Shown one piece after another: positions 16,766 through 24,633 of a stretch of DNA of 64,000 nt. The first letter of the stretch is position 1; the number at the start of each line of letters is the position of its first letter. Location: the NCBI GenBank assembly GCA_038239195.1, contig JBBSEZ010000002.1:14369-78368 (forward strand), given 5' to 3'. This DNA comes from JBBSEZ01 sp038239195. GTDB lineage: Bacteria; Planctomycetota; Planctomycetia; Gemmatales; Gemmataceae. The notes beneath the pieces are model-generated. The model was not told the DNA's origin. It did not search any database and saw only the letters and a list, made by a program, of their open reading frames with translations. The position numbers were made by a program, and so were the translations under genes.

Positions 16766-17785
16766 ATGACTTCGCCCCCGCGCAAGCTGAGCATCGTCTG
16801 CCCGGCGTACGAAGAGAAGGAGGTCCTCCCCGCCTTCCACGCCGAGTTGTGCGCCGTGCTCGACACGCTGGGCCCCGAATACAGCATCGAGATCGTGTAC
16901 GTCGATGACGGCTCGCGCGACGGGACCCTCGAGGTGCTGCGGGAGCTCGCGAAGCAGGACCACCGAGCCCGCTACCTGTCGCTGAGCCGAAACTTCGGCA
17001 AAGAGGCCGCCTTGACCGCCGGGCTGGAACACGCTCGCGGCGACGTCGTCATCACCCTGGACACCGATCTGCAACACCCCCCCGCCCTCATCCCCACCCT
17101 GCTCGAGCGCTGGCGCGAGGGCCACGACATCGTCTTCACCCTCCGCCAGGACGACCCCCAGCTTGGGCCGTTCAAGCGACTGACTTCTCAGGCCTTCCAC
17201 CGGTTGATGCGCTGGCTCAGCGACAGCGAGGTCTCGACCGACGCCTCCGACTATCGTCTGATGTCCCGCAAGGCGGTCGATGGCCTGCTCTCCCTTCGCG
17301 AGACCCATCGCTTTCTGCGCAGCATGGTGAGCTGGCTGGGCTTCCCGGCCACGACGGTCCTGTTTCAGGTAGCCAGTCGGGGCGGCGGCGTCTCGAAGTT
17401 CACGCTGGGGCCCCTCCTGAAGCTCGCCTGCGATGGCATGCTGTCGTTCTCCAAAGTGCCGCTGCGGCTGTCGCTGCTGGCCGGCCTGGTTGTAGGCCTG
17501 CTCGGCCCGCTCGTCGGGGCTGCGGCGCTGGCGACCGCCCTGCTCGGCGCACCGCTGTTCCCGGCGGGCGTGGGGGCGATCCTCGTCGCGGTGTTGGTCG
17601 TGGGGGGCCTGGTCCTCTGTGGGCTGGGGATCGTCGGCGAGTACGTCGGGCGGATTTACGAGGAGGTCAAGGGCCGACCCCTCTACCTGCTCAAGGAAGC
17701 GCTGCCCTCGGCCGACCGACCGGCGGGGCTTGCCTCCGCCGACCGGGCGAGCCCGGGGGGCCCGCGCAACGTGTCGGCTGCCTGA
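16766..17785 (+). CDS. GT2 polyprenyl-phosphate glycosyltransferase (DPM1/GtrB/ArnC-like)
   Basis: 339 residues. N-terminal GT-A domain: I-V-C-P-A-Y-E-E at the start, I-V-Y-V-D-D-G-S-R-D-G-T, a long L-S-R-N-F-G-K-E-A-A-L stretch and D-T-D-L-Q-H-P-P (metal-binding DxD equivalent), then S-D-Y-R-L-M-S and V-x-x-R-x-x-G-x-S-K-F. Two C-terminal membrane helices (about residues 232-310) are as in GtrB. Such enzymes move a sugar from NDP-sugar onto undecaprenyl phosphate on the cytosolic face, producing the lipid-linked donor used by GT-C/GT87 enzymes like its neighbours. Start ATG 16766 is chosen for the GAGGAGAGG just upstream; the frame up to 16700 is repeat sequence. Confidence 0.85.
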   Translation: MTSPPRKLSIVCPAYEEKEVLPAFHAELCAVLDTLGPEYSIEIVYVDDGSRDGTLEVLRELAKQDHRARYLSLSRNFGKEAALTAGLEHARGDVVITLDTDLQHPPALIPTLLERWREGHDIVFTLRQDDPQLGPFKRLTSQAFHRLMRWLSDSEVSTDASDYRLMSRKAVDGLLSLRETHRFLRSMVSWLGFPATTVLFQVASRGGGVSKFTLGPLLKLACDGMLSFSKVPLRLSLLAGLVVGLLGPLVGAAALATALLGAPLFPAGVGAILVAVLVVGGLVLCGLGIVGEYVGRIYEEVKGRPLYLLKEALPSADRPAGLASADRASPGGPRNVSAA

Positions 17786-17810
17786 CCCTGCTCGACCGAA
17801 GGAGGCTTCC

Positions 17811-19283
17811 GTGCGCATCAGTTTCCTCGCGCGTCCGCTGTCGAGGCTCGAAAAAGCGGGGCTGCTCGCCCTCTTCCTCGCCTTCGCCGGCTTCGGCGCG
17901 CTGGTGCTCCAGCGCTCCGCCTTCCTCAAGCGCCGCATGGGGGACACGGGCGTCTACCTGCGCGCCGGCTGGGCGGTCAAGGCGGGCGGGCACGACCTCT
18001 ACCGCGTCACCTGCGACAACCGCTGGCACTACTGCTACCCCCCGACCTACGCCGTCCTCATGGTCCCCCTCGCCGACCCGCCTGACCGCGACGCCGGCCT
18101 CGCCGCCGCCACGACCGCCGGCCTTGTCGGCGGCCCGGGGGGAGCGGGCCCCTTGCTCGCGGCCACTGCGCTGGCCGCCAGCCCCCTCCCCTTCCAGCCC
18201 GGGCCGCCGGGCGGCCTGCCCTACCCTGTCTCGATCGCCGTCTGCTACGCCTTCAACCTGCTGTGCCTCGCCCTGGCCGTCCATCTCCTGGCCGGCGCCC
18301 TGAGCGAGTCCTCGCCCAGCCCCGGCCTGCGACGGTTGTCCGCCGGGTCGCGCGGCTGGTGGGCGATGCGCATCCTCCCCGTCCTCGTCTGCTTGCCGCC
18401 GATCGGCCACACCCTCATGCGCGGCCAGACCAACCTCCTGCTCCTCCTGTTCGTCTGCGGCATGGTTGCCTGCATGCTCCGCCAGCAGCCGGCCCGGGCG
18501 GGCGCCTGGCTGGCCGGCGCCATCTGCCTGAAGATCTTCCCCGCCTACCTGCTTCTCGTTCCCCTGCTCCGCCGCGACGGGCGATGCCTGGCCGGCTGTG
18601 CCCTCGGCCTGGTCGTCGGGCTCGGCCTGGTCCCCCTTGCCGCCATGGGGCCCCGGCAGACGGTCGCCTGCTACCAGGATCTCGCCGAGGTGCTGATCGC
18701 CCCGGCCCTCAACCTCGGTGGGGACTCGTCGCGCGCCAAGGAGCTCCTCGAGGTGAACGCCACCGACAACGTCTCCTTCCAGAGCGCCCTGCACAATAAC
18801 CTGTACCCCATCCAGGCGCTTCGGCCAAGGGTCGCTTCCCCGGCCGTGCGCAACGCCCATCTGCTCCTTGGCGCGGCGCTGACGCTGCTGACGCTGCTCG
18901 TTGGGCGGCGGGCCTGGCGCGGCACGGGGCCGGAGTTGGCGTTGATGATCGGGGCGCTGGTGCTGGTGATGCTGCCGTGTAGCCCGGTCTGTCACTCGCA
19001 TTACTTCGCCCTCTCGGTGGTGATGGTGATGGCCCTGCTCGCGGTGGCGTGGGAGCGCGACGCCATCACCCCGTTAAGTTGGGCCCTCGTAGGCGTTTTC
19101 GCGCTCCAGGGGGCCGGGAACGCCCTGACGCACCTGCCCGCGCTGGAGCGCTTCAAGGACGCCGGGGCGGCGCTGGGCCTTGCGCTGACGCTGTGGGCGA
19201 CCGGCTGCGTCGTGATGCTGCGCCGGCGCCCCTTGCCGGCGGCGCAGGCGGAAGCCGCCCCTGCGCTCTCGCGGGCGGCCTAG
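17811..19283 (+). CDS. GT87-type polytopic glycosyltransferase (DUF2029)
   Basis: 490 residues, third member of this class in the block. Helix 1 is followed by G-D-T-G-V-Y-L-R-A-G-W-A and G-G-H-D-L-Y-R-V-T, then W-H-Y-C-Y-P-P-T-Y-A, the donor-side loop of GT87 enzymes; later R-G-Q-T-N-L and I-C-L-K-I-F-P-A-Y match the N-G-Q-x-N and L-K-x-Y-P motifs of its paralogues. Compared with them it has an insert of about 60 residues rich in Ala, Gly and Pro after the first loop. GTG 17811 is preceded by AAGGAGG at proper spacing. It follows the GT2 gene by 25 nt, so both are likely co-transcribed, with the GT2 making the lipid-linked donor. Confidence 0.75.
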   Translation: MRISFLARPLSRLEKAGLLALFLAFAGFGALVLQRSAFLKRRMGDTGVYLRAGWAVKAGGHDLYRVTCDNRWHYCYPPTYAVLMVPLADPPDRDAGLAAATTAGLVGGPGGAGPLLAATALAASPLPFQPGPPGGLPYPVSIAVCYAFNLLCLALAVHLLAGALSESSPSPGLRRLSAGSRGWWAMRILPVLVCLPPIGHTLMRGQTNLLLLLFVCGMVACMLRQQPARAGAWLAGAICLKIFPAYLLLVPLLRRDGRCLAGCALGLVVGLGLVPLAAMGPRQTVACYQDLAEVLIAPALNLGGDSSRAKELLEVNATDNVSFQSALHNNLYPIQALRPRVASPAVRNAHLLLGAALTLLTLLVGRRAWRGTGPELALMIGALVLVMLPCSPVCHSHYFALSVVMVMALLAVAWERDAITPLSWALVGVFALQGAGNALTHLPALERFKDAGAALGLALTLWATGCVVMLRRRPLPAAQAEAAPALSRAA

Positions 19284-19384
19284 CCGGCGCCGGCCTCGCA
19301 CTCCACCTCGGGGCCCTTCGCGGCCCGTTCCCCGCGAGCTCGCCTGTCATTGCGTTCCGCACGGAACATGACCGCAAAGTGAGC

Positions 19385-19412
19385 TTGTGCGCCACGTCGA
19401 ACCCGGTATAGC
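19385..19412 (+). promoter_or_regulatory. Possible promoter of the Kdo hydroxylase gene
   Basis: TTGTGC (19385-19390), 16-nt spacer, TATAGC (19407-19412), about 50 nt upstream of the ATG. Moderate match only. Confidence 0.35.
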
Positions 19413-19460
19413 GGCGGCACAACTCAAGGGCGGACCAGGATCGAACAAGGAGGCGTTCCC

Positions 19461-20360
19461 ATGAGCCCTACTGCGCAGCAGGGCGAGCAGTCGTCTAGGG
19501 GCCCGACGGTCGAGGAGCGACTCGAGCGGGGCGAAGTCGTGTACTACCCCGTTTGCCCGTTCGCCCTGCCGGAAGGCGACGATCGGCAATTCCTCCTCGA
19601 GCAGCAGCTCCGCAAACGGGTGCACAAGAACATCAGTTACAACCCCCACACGGGCAAGGCCGGCGGGTTTCTCCCGCGCTCCCCCCGGCAAGCCGAGCGA
19701 CTGCGTCAGATGCTGGAGTCCTTCTCCGCCACCGCCACCGAATGGCTGGGGAAGGCCTTGCCGCGCTATCCCAAGGGATGGGCGCTCGACCGCGTCAGCT
19801 ACCGCCCGGAAGAAGAATCGACGCGGCAGTTGGGCCAGCGGTCCCGGAACGACCTGCTCCACGTCGATGCGTTCCCGAGTCGGCCCACCAACGGCCATCG
19901 CATCCTGCGCCTCTTTGCCAACGTGAACTTGACCGAGCCGCGCGTCTGGATCACTTCGGAACCGTTCGGCAAGTTGCTCGCGCGGTACGGCAAGGAGGTC
20001 GGCCTGCCCGGCCGTCAGAAGGCGCCCTGGGGCGCGTGGCTCAAGGCAGGCATGCTGCGCGTCTTCCGACCGGGCCAGCCGCCTCGCTCGGCATACGACG
20101 CCTTCATGCTCCGCATGCACGATTTCCTCAAGGCGAACGAGGACTTCCAGAAGCACGTCCCGAAGCAGGTGTGGAAGTTCGCGCCTGGCTCCGCCTGGAT
20201 GGCGATCACCGACACCGCCAGCCACGCTGCCCTGAGTGGCCGGTTCGCTCTGGAACACTCGTACTTCATCGCCCCCCACGCCCTCGCGCTGCCCGGGGAG
20301 TCGCCGGCCGCGTTGCTGGAACAGGCGTGCGGCCAGCCCGTCCTGCGTCGGGTGGCATGA
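19461..20360 (+). CDS. Kdo hydroxylase family protein (Fe(II)/2-oxoglutarate type)
   Basis: 299 residues resembling KdoO, which hydroxylates C3 of the outer Kdo sugar of lipopolysaccharide. Evidence is the N-D-L-L-H-V-D-A-F-P-S-R-P stretch containing the HxD iron motif, followed by G-H-R-I-L-R-L-F-A-N-V-N and P-R-V-W-I-T-S-E-P-F, and near the end the distal His region T-D-T-A-S-H-A-A-L-S-G-R-F-A-L-E followed by the expected H-S-Y-F-I strand. The order and spacing fit the family. ATG 19461 has AAGGAGG upstream. Coming right after a glycosyltransferase block, it argues for a Kdo-containing lipid A glycan in this organism; no lpxA-type or waaA gene is in the window to confirm. Confidence 0.75.
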   Translation: MSPTAQQGEQSSRGPTVEERLERGEVVYYPVCPFALPEGDDRQFLLEQQLRKRVHKNISYNPHTGKAGGFLPRSPRQAERLRQMLESFSATATEWLGKALPRYPKGWALDRVSYRPEEESTRQLGQRSRNDLLHVDAFPSRPTNGHRILRLFANVNLTEPRVWITSEPFGKLLARYGKEVGLPGRQKAPWGAWLKAGMLRVFRPGQPPRSAYDAFMLRMHDFLKANEDFQKHVPKQVWKFAPGSAWMAITDTASHAALSGRFALEHSYFIAPHALALPGESPAALLEQACGQPVLRRVA

Positions 20361-20480
20361 GATCGAGAAAGCCGCTTGCTTCGGGCCCAAACGCGAACTA
20401 GGGTCTAGCAGCAAACGAGCCCGCCAGCTTTGGTGGCGGTCCTCGGGGGGCGAGCTCGAACGTCTCGCTCGGATCACAAC

Positions 20481-20590
20481 GCCTTTCATCCTCGAAAGGG
20501 CAAACTCCGCGAAAGCGGAGGACGCAAAGCGACAGACCTTGCTCGCGACGGGCATGGTGGCTGCGCTGCCGAAGGGCTGGACCTCTGGCG
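20481..20590 (+). promoter_or_regulatory. Cyclic-di-GMP-I (GEMM) riboswitch aptamer, apparently orphan
   Basis: Signature elements in order: AAAGGGCAAAC (20495-20505); a 6-bp stem CTCCGC/GCGGAG closed by a GAAA tetraloop (20505-20520); GGACGCAAAGC (20520-20530); a second stem with ACC..TGC paired to GCA..GGT (from 20536 and up to 20558), placed like the tetraloop-receptor helix; then GGTGGC-TGC-GCTGCC followed by GA (20556-20572), the same 6-bp, 3-nt-loop layout as in the Vibrio Vc2 aptamer. GCCTTTC (20481-20487) can pair with GAAGGGC (20571-20577) as P1. The whole 20361-20740 gap contains no convincing gene; downstream there is a 7-bp stem (CGTACCG/CGGTACG, about 20639-20676) and a 17-codon frame at 20626. 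The next gene is convergent. Confidence 0.7.
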
Positions 20591-20740
20591 AACCCACCGT
20601 CCATCCCGCGACTCACGGCTGCACGATGCGGCACGGGGCCGTACCGATCCGAGGCTGGGAGCAATCCCGGTACGTCTGAGTTCGCCCTTGCTTTCCCTCC
20701 GTGGAATGGGTCAGATGCACCTTACTTGGCACCGCGCCGC

Positions 20741-21700
20741 TCAGGCTGGTTCCTTCTTGGCGGGCGGGTGCAGATTGACCCACCCGCCCTCTTCCATGAT
20801 CTTCCGAATGTCGTCCCACCCGATGGCTTTCGGCGGTGGTTCACCTGACTTGGCAGGCGGCGTATACGGGATACTACGGATGGGCGTCTCGTTCGGTGGG
20901 ATGGTGAGATAACGCCCCTCGGCCAAGTAATGCTTCATCTTGTCGATGTTCTCGTCCCCCGGCCTCTGGTCGGTCTTCAGCGCGGCCAGCGCCGAGAAGT
21001 CGGCAAACCTGTACAACGGTTCGCCCGACGCGGCATGCTGTACTTCCTCGTACCGCTTGGTGTCAGCTCGGTACGTGGTGTTCCATCCCTCCGGCCGGTA
21101 AACGAAGATGAGAGCGCCGACCGGCTTTGAACCACTTCCCTGCGGCCCAACAAACATCACCGTGCCGCGCGCCTTTCCCTCGAACTCGACAAGGTTGACG
21201 CATCCCATGAGGTGGCCATAGGTCGCGGGATGCGCGTCTTTGAACACGACTGGAACGGTGAAGGCTTCGGCGGAAGGGAAGTTCCGCTTGATCTCGTCGA
21301 AGCCTTTGAGCCGCTCCCCCGGGGGCGGGTAAATGTGGGCCTCCTCGATCATCAGGTTCCCCAGGCGCTTACCGTGGTATCTGGTCGGGCTCTTCCTGGG
21401 GTAGCGGTCGCGTATCTCGATCGCGGCCCTGGCTACAGAGTTGGTGCCGTTGAGCAACTTGATCTGCGAGGGCGAAACCCACGGGTCAGGCAACTTGCTC
21501 AAGGATGCATAAACCGTGCGGAACGCCTCCCCGACCTTGTCGGGGTTGACCGCTGGGGTAGCGAGGTATAGGTGCCACATGCCCTCTTCACTGGCCTTGA
21601 CCCAGAACGCCGCGCGGGCCTCGAACCCGTCGCGGATGAGTTGATCGACGAGTCTCTGGCCGTCTTCGATGCGTTCTTCTACCAGAAGATCTGTATCCAT
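20741..21700 (-). CDS. Hypothetical protein, unknown family
   Basis: 319 residues that I do not recognise. No signal peptide or membrane helix. The first 110 residues look like a compact alpha/beta domain (E-E-R-I-E-D-G-Q-R-L-V-D-Q-L-I-R-D-G-F-E start, then W-H-L-Y-L-A-T-P and a predicted DNA/protein-processing style helix), a middle part contains V-M-F-V-G-P-Q-G-S-G (Gly-rich but not a P-loop), and the C-terminal 60 residues are Pro-rich with W-D-D-I-R-K-I-M-E-E-G-G-W-V. Codon use looks like a real gene, though GC is slightly lower than in neighbours. Start ATG 21700 has no Shine-Dalgarno. It converges on the GEMM aptamer region. Confidence 0.55.
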   Translation of the reverse strand: MDTDLLVEERIEDGQRLVDQLIRDGFEARAAFWVKASEEGMWHLYLATPAVNPDKVGEAFRTVYASLSKLPDPWVSPSQIKLLNGTNSVARAAIEIRDRYPRKSPTRYHGKRLGNLMIEEAHIYPPPGERLKGFDEIKRNFPSAEAFTVPVVFKDAHPATYGHLMGCVNLVEFEGKARGTVMFVGPQGSGSKPVGALIFVYRPEGWNTTYRADTKRYEEVQHAASGEPLYRFADFSALAALKTDQRPGDENIDKMKHYLAEGRYLTIPPNETPIRSIPYTPPAKSGEPPPKAIGWDDIRKIMEEGGWVNLHPPAKKEPA

Positions 21701-21969
21701 TTGAATACCCCGTGCGGGTCAGCAGTGATGGCGCCGTGCAGACGTGCTTCCCTCGAAGCCTCTCCTCGATCTCGCCTTGCCCCAAGCGACCTGGCGCGGT
21801 ATCCGGGGGTCGCCCCGCGGGGGGAAGACCGCGAAGGCCTGGCGCGAGCCTGGGAACGGCCCCGGTTCGCGCCTCGTCCTGGATTCTCCTCCTGCGCCGT
21901 CTGCTTCCTGCGTGGAGCTCACCGTGCCACGGCCTGGCCGCCCTGCCCGTCTCGGTTGGAGGCCGAAGC

Positions 21970-22746
21970 ATGTTTCGCCGTCTGTTTCTTGTCCTCCTTT
22001 TTCTCGTTTTGCCAACCGCCGCCCGTGCCGGCGCGCCAGGCGCTGGCCCACGCCCCGGGATCGTCTTCATCGCCGGCGGCATCGGCGGGCTGGACCCCCT
22101 GCAAACGTGGGGCCCGCTCGCCTTCGAGTGGTCCGGCGTCCCGCACGAGGTCTACGTCTTCGAGTGGACCCACGGCGTCTGCAGGCCTTTCCTCGACCTG
22201 CGCGACCACGATCACCTGATCGCCCAGGCCACGAAGCTGGCCGAGCTCATCGCCCAGGTCAAGGCACGCGCCCCCGACTGCCCTGTCTACCTGGTCGGGC
22301 ACAGCGCGGGCGCCGGGCTGTGCCTCGCCGCCGCCGAGCGCCTCCCCCCCGGCACCGTCGAGCGAATGGTGCTGCTGTCCGCGGCCGTGTCGGCCGGCTA
22401 CGACCTACGCCCTGCTTTGCGGGTCACGACGCGCGAAATCGTCTCCTTCCACTCGACGCTGGATCGCGTGCATCTCGACTTCGGCACCACCGTGTTCGGC
22501 ACGGTCGATGGGGCCCACTGCTCCGCGGCGGGACTGAACGGCTTCCGCCCCCCCGAAGGCCTCGACGAGGAAGGCCGCTGCCTGTACGCGAGGCTGGTCC
22601 AGGTGGGGTGGGGCCCGGAGCGCATGCTCGAGTTCCAGGGCGGTTGGCACCACAGCACGACGATGCCGGTCTTCCTCACCTTGCAGGTCGCGCCGTGGCT
22701 GATGCCGCGCCTTCCGGGGTTGGATGCCGCCGCTCCCATGCGTTAG
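21970..22746 (+). CDS. Secreted alpha/beta hydrolase
   Basis: 258 residues with a signal peptide (R-R-L-F-L-V-L-L-F-L-V-L-P-T-A-A-R-A, cleavage near residue 20). Strand beta-5 and nucleophile elbow V-Y-L-V-G-H-S-A-G-A-G give a lipase/esterase-type GxSxG with the serine nucleophile; the first strand G-I-V-F-I-A-G-G-I-G-G ends in the oxyanion-type Gly-rich loop. Possible acid and base are D in T-V-D-G-A-H and the His in G-W-H-H-S-T-T near the C-terminus. Substrate unknown. Start ATG 21970 with GGAGG upstream; the open frame back to 21712 lacks any signal of coding. Likely monocistronic. Confidence 0.7.
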   Translation: MFRRLFLVLLFLVLPTAARAGAPGAGPRPGIVFIAGGIGGLDPLQTWGPLAFEWSGVPHEVYVFEWTHGVCRPFLDLRDHDHLIAQATKLAELIAQVKARAPDCPVYLVGHSAGAGLCLAAAERLPPGTVERMVLLSAAVSAGYDLRPALRVTTREIVSFHSTLDRVHLDFGTTVFGTVDGAHCSAAGLNGFRPPEGLDEEGRCLYARLVQVGWGPERMLEFQGGWHHSTTMPVFLTLQVAPWLMPRLPGLDAAAPMR

Positions 22747-22849
22747 ACTGTCAAGGGAGGGGGAGCTGGGGCGTGCCCGCCCCGTCCCCGAGTCGTCTAC
22801 CTTGCAGGAACCATCCGACGCACGGCCCGACCAACCGAGGTGCTGAACC

Positions 22850-23200
22850 ATGAGCGAGCCCACTTTTCTGCCCGACGCGGGCGTGACGACGAAAACCAAG
22901 CCCGTGGACGAGACGCGCACGCGCCGCTACCCGCCCTACCACGTCATCGTGGACAACGACGACGACCACTCCATGGAGTTCGTCATCGAGGTGCTGTGCA
23001 AGGTGCTGGGCTGCCCCGTCGAGCGCGCCTACCAGTTGATGCTGGAGGCCCATACCTCGGGCCGGGCCGTCATCTGGACCGGCACGCGCGAGGTCGCCGA
23101 GCTCAAGGCCGAGCAGGTCCACACCTTCGCCGAGGTCCACCGCGACGGCCGCCAGCTCGGCCCCCTCGGCTGTAGCGTCGAGCCTGCGCCGGGCGCCTGA
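22850..23200 (+). CDS. clpS: ClpS-family adaptor protein
   Basis: 116 residues. The core P-P-Y-H-V-I-V-D-N-D-D-D-H-S-M-E-F-V-I-E-V-L matches the ClpS fold (usually Y-x-V-x-L-x-N-D-D-x-T-x-M-E-F-V), with the N-D-D residues that hold the alpha-amino group of N-degron substrates, and a following A-x-x-L-M-L-E-A-H helix with the substrate-pocket region. ClpS delivers N-end-rule substrates to ClpA/ClpC for ClpP. The planctomycete form has a His in D-D-D-H in place of the usual Thr and a longer, polar N-terminus. No clp protease gene is adjacent. Start ATG 22850; upstream motif is weak. Confidence 0.8.
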   Translation: MSEPTFLPDAGVTTKTKPVDETRTRRYPPYHVIVDNDDDHSMEFVIEVLCKVLGCPVERAYQLMLEAHTSGRAVIWTGTREVAELKAEQVHTFAEVHRDGRQLGPLGCSVEPAPGA

Positions 23201-23202
23201 GC

Positions 23203-23332
23203 AGAGGAATTAGCCACGGATGAACACAGATAAGATAGAAGAGGAAAGAGCCGGGAAGGCGTCGGCCTTCTCCCTCCCCTACCTTTTCTTCCATCTGTGT
23301 TCATCCGTGTTCATCTGTGGCTAATTCCTCTT
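23203..23332. repeat. Palindromic repeat with GGATGAACAC units (family C)
   Basis: Left arm 23203-23232 (AGAGGAATTAGCCACGGATG...) and right arm 23294-23332 (...GTGGCTAATTCCTCTT) are inverted copies; the outer 14 bp are perfect, and the right arm has one extra TTCATCTGTG-type unit. The 60-nt loop has its own GGGAAGGCG/CGGCCTTCTCCC-like pairing. It sits 3 nt behind the clpS stop and could end its transcript. Sequences built from GATGAACAC units are known as scattered repeats in environmental bacteria. Confidence 0.7.
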
Positions 23333-23415
23333 CTCTTCACATTGCCCCTCTTTCGTGCTATTTCTGTTCGTGGCGGTGCTCCCTTCTTGTGTCCCGCAGC
23401 GTGAGGGCCGGAGTC

Positions 23416-24255
23416 ATGGTCATCGAACCGCTCGCCATCGGCGTGTGCAGCTGGTCGCTCCAGGTCAAGAACGTCTCCGAGTTGCGACGCCTGCTCGACC
23501 GGCTCGGCGTCAACGTCGTGCAGCTCGCCTGCGGCGACCCCCACCACGCCGCCTGGGACGAGGGCGACGCCCTGCCCGAGGCCGTCCACGCCGCCGACTT
23601 CCAGCTCACCGGCGCCATGCTCGGCTTCCCCGGCGAAGACTACACCACCCCCGCCAGCATCCAGAAGACGGGCGGCTTCGGCGACCCCAAGACGCGCCCC
23701 GAGCGGCTGGAGCGCCTCGAGTGGGCGCTGCACCGCACGCGCGCCCTCGGCCTGACCGACCTGATGCTCCACGCCGGCTTCCTCCCCGAGCCGAACGACC
23801 CCGACCGGCGGCCTTTCCTCGACACGCTGGGCCAGGTCAGCGCGCTGGCCGCGGCGAAGGGCGTGACGATCGCCTTCGAGACGGGCCAGGAGACCGCCGA
23901 CCTGCTGCGCCGGACGCTCGACGATCTGAAATGTCCGAACCTCAAGGTCAACTTCGACCCCGCCAACATGCTCCTCTACGACAAGGGCGATCCACTGAGG
24001 GCGGTGGAGGTGCTCGGCCCCGACATTCGCAGCGTCCACGTCAAGGACGCCAACCGGCCCCGGGTGCCGGGGGAGTGGGGCGAGGAGGTGCCCCTCGGCC
24101 AGGGCCAGGTCAACATCAAGGCGTTCGTCCAGGCCCTCCAGAAGGTCGGGTATCAGGGGGCCCTGTGCATCGAGCGCGAGGTCGGCGACCAGGAGGCGCG
24201 GCTGCTCGACCTGGCGCACGGCGTTCGCCACCTGCGCGAGTGTCTGGCTGGGTGA
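23416..24255 (+). CDS. Sugar phosphate isomerase/epimerase (AP-endonuclease-2 fold)
   Basis: 279 residues of the xylose-isomerase-like TIM barrel. Metal ligands are placed as in the family: M-L-H-A-G-F-L-P (His), I-A-F-E-T-G-Q-E (Glu), N-F-D-P-A-N-M-L (Asp), S-V-H-V-K-D-A-N (His, with the following Asp) and C-I-E-R-E-V-G (Glu). Related enzymes act on myo-inositol derivatives, tagatose/psicose or hydroxypyruvate; the substrate here cannot be assigned. Very common in planctomycete genomes. ATG 23416 chosen because the product then starts directly with the I-G-V-C-S-W-S first strand; a GTG at 23401 is possible. Confidence 0.8.
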   Translation: MVIEPLAIGVCSWSLQVKNVSELRRLLDRLGVNVVQLACGDPHHAAWDEGDALPEAVHAADFQLTGAMLGFPGEDYTTPASIQKTGGFGDPKTRPERLERLEWALHRTRALGLTDLMLHAGFLPEPNDPDRRPFLDTLGQVSALAAAKGVTIAFETGQETADLLRRTLDDLKCPNLKVNFDPANMLLYDKGDPLRAVEVLGPDIRSVHVKDANRPRVPGEWGEEVPLGQGQVNIKAFVQALQKVGYQGALCIEREVGDQEARLLDLAHGVRHLRECLAG

Positions 24256-24282
24256 GCCGAGCCCGCTCCCAGGAGCTTCACC

Positions 24283-24633
24283 ATGAGCCCTCGTCCTCCC
24301 ATCCCGGACGTCCAGGAAGCGCTCCTCCGATCCATTGTCGCAGGGCCCGAGGACGACGCGGTGCGAATGGTGTACGCCGACTGGCTCAAGCGCCGAGGGC
24401 CTCAAGCCTCCGTGTTGTCCTGGTTCCGCTCAAAAAGGCGAGCGGCAGGAAAAAAACCTCCCTGTAGGACGGCCCTCCCGAGCCGTCGGGACGGCTCGGG
24501 AGGGCCGTCCTACAGGAAACCAACTCCTACCGCTCGCCCAACTGGTGGGGAAGGGCGAAACGGGCCTTCTTATTCGAGCCTGGCCCGGTGCCGCGCTGCG
24601 GTCCGGCGCAAGTCCTCCTCCGTGCCCAGATAG
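24283..24633 (+). pseudogene. TIGR02996-type gene broken off by a palindromic repeat
   Basis: The first 39 codons encode the TIGR02996 leaf: E-A-L-L-R-S-I-V-A-G-P-E-D-D-A-V-R-M-V-Y-A-D-W-L, a domain usually found at the start of long leucine-rich-repeat-like proteins in Gemmata relatives. From about position 24437 the sequence becomes the 102-bp family A palindrome, and the frame continues as low-complexity Arg/Pro-rich residues to a stop at 24633. A normal ribosome binding site (CAGGAG) precedes ATG 24283. The body of the protein is missing, so this is read as a 3'-truncated gene. Confidence 0.6.
24437..24538. repeat. Dispersed palindromic element, family A (copy 1)
   Basis: 102-bp inverted repeat. 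Termini GGCGAGCGG and CCGCTCGCC; internal arms CTGTAGGACGGCCCTCCCG and its complement around the dyad near 24488. Compared with the three other copies (29687, 39503, 53152) it lies in the opposite orientation. It interrupts the TIGR02996 gene. No coding capacity, so if mobile it depends on another transposase. Confidence 0.8.

Noticed and set aside
20398..20912. Open frames across the GEMM region (20236-20679, 20430-20912)
   Set aside because: They run across structured RNA elements, have no ribosome site and overlap the convergent gene end.
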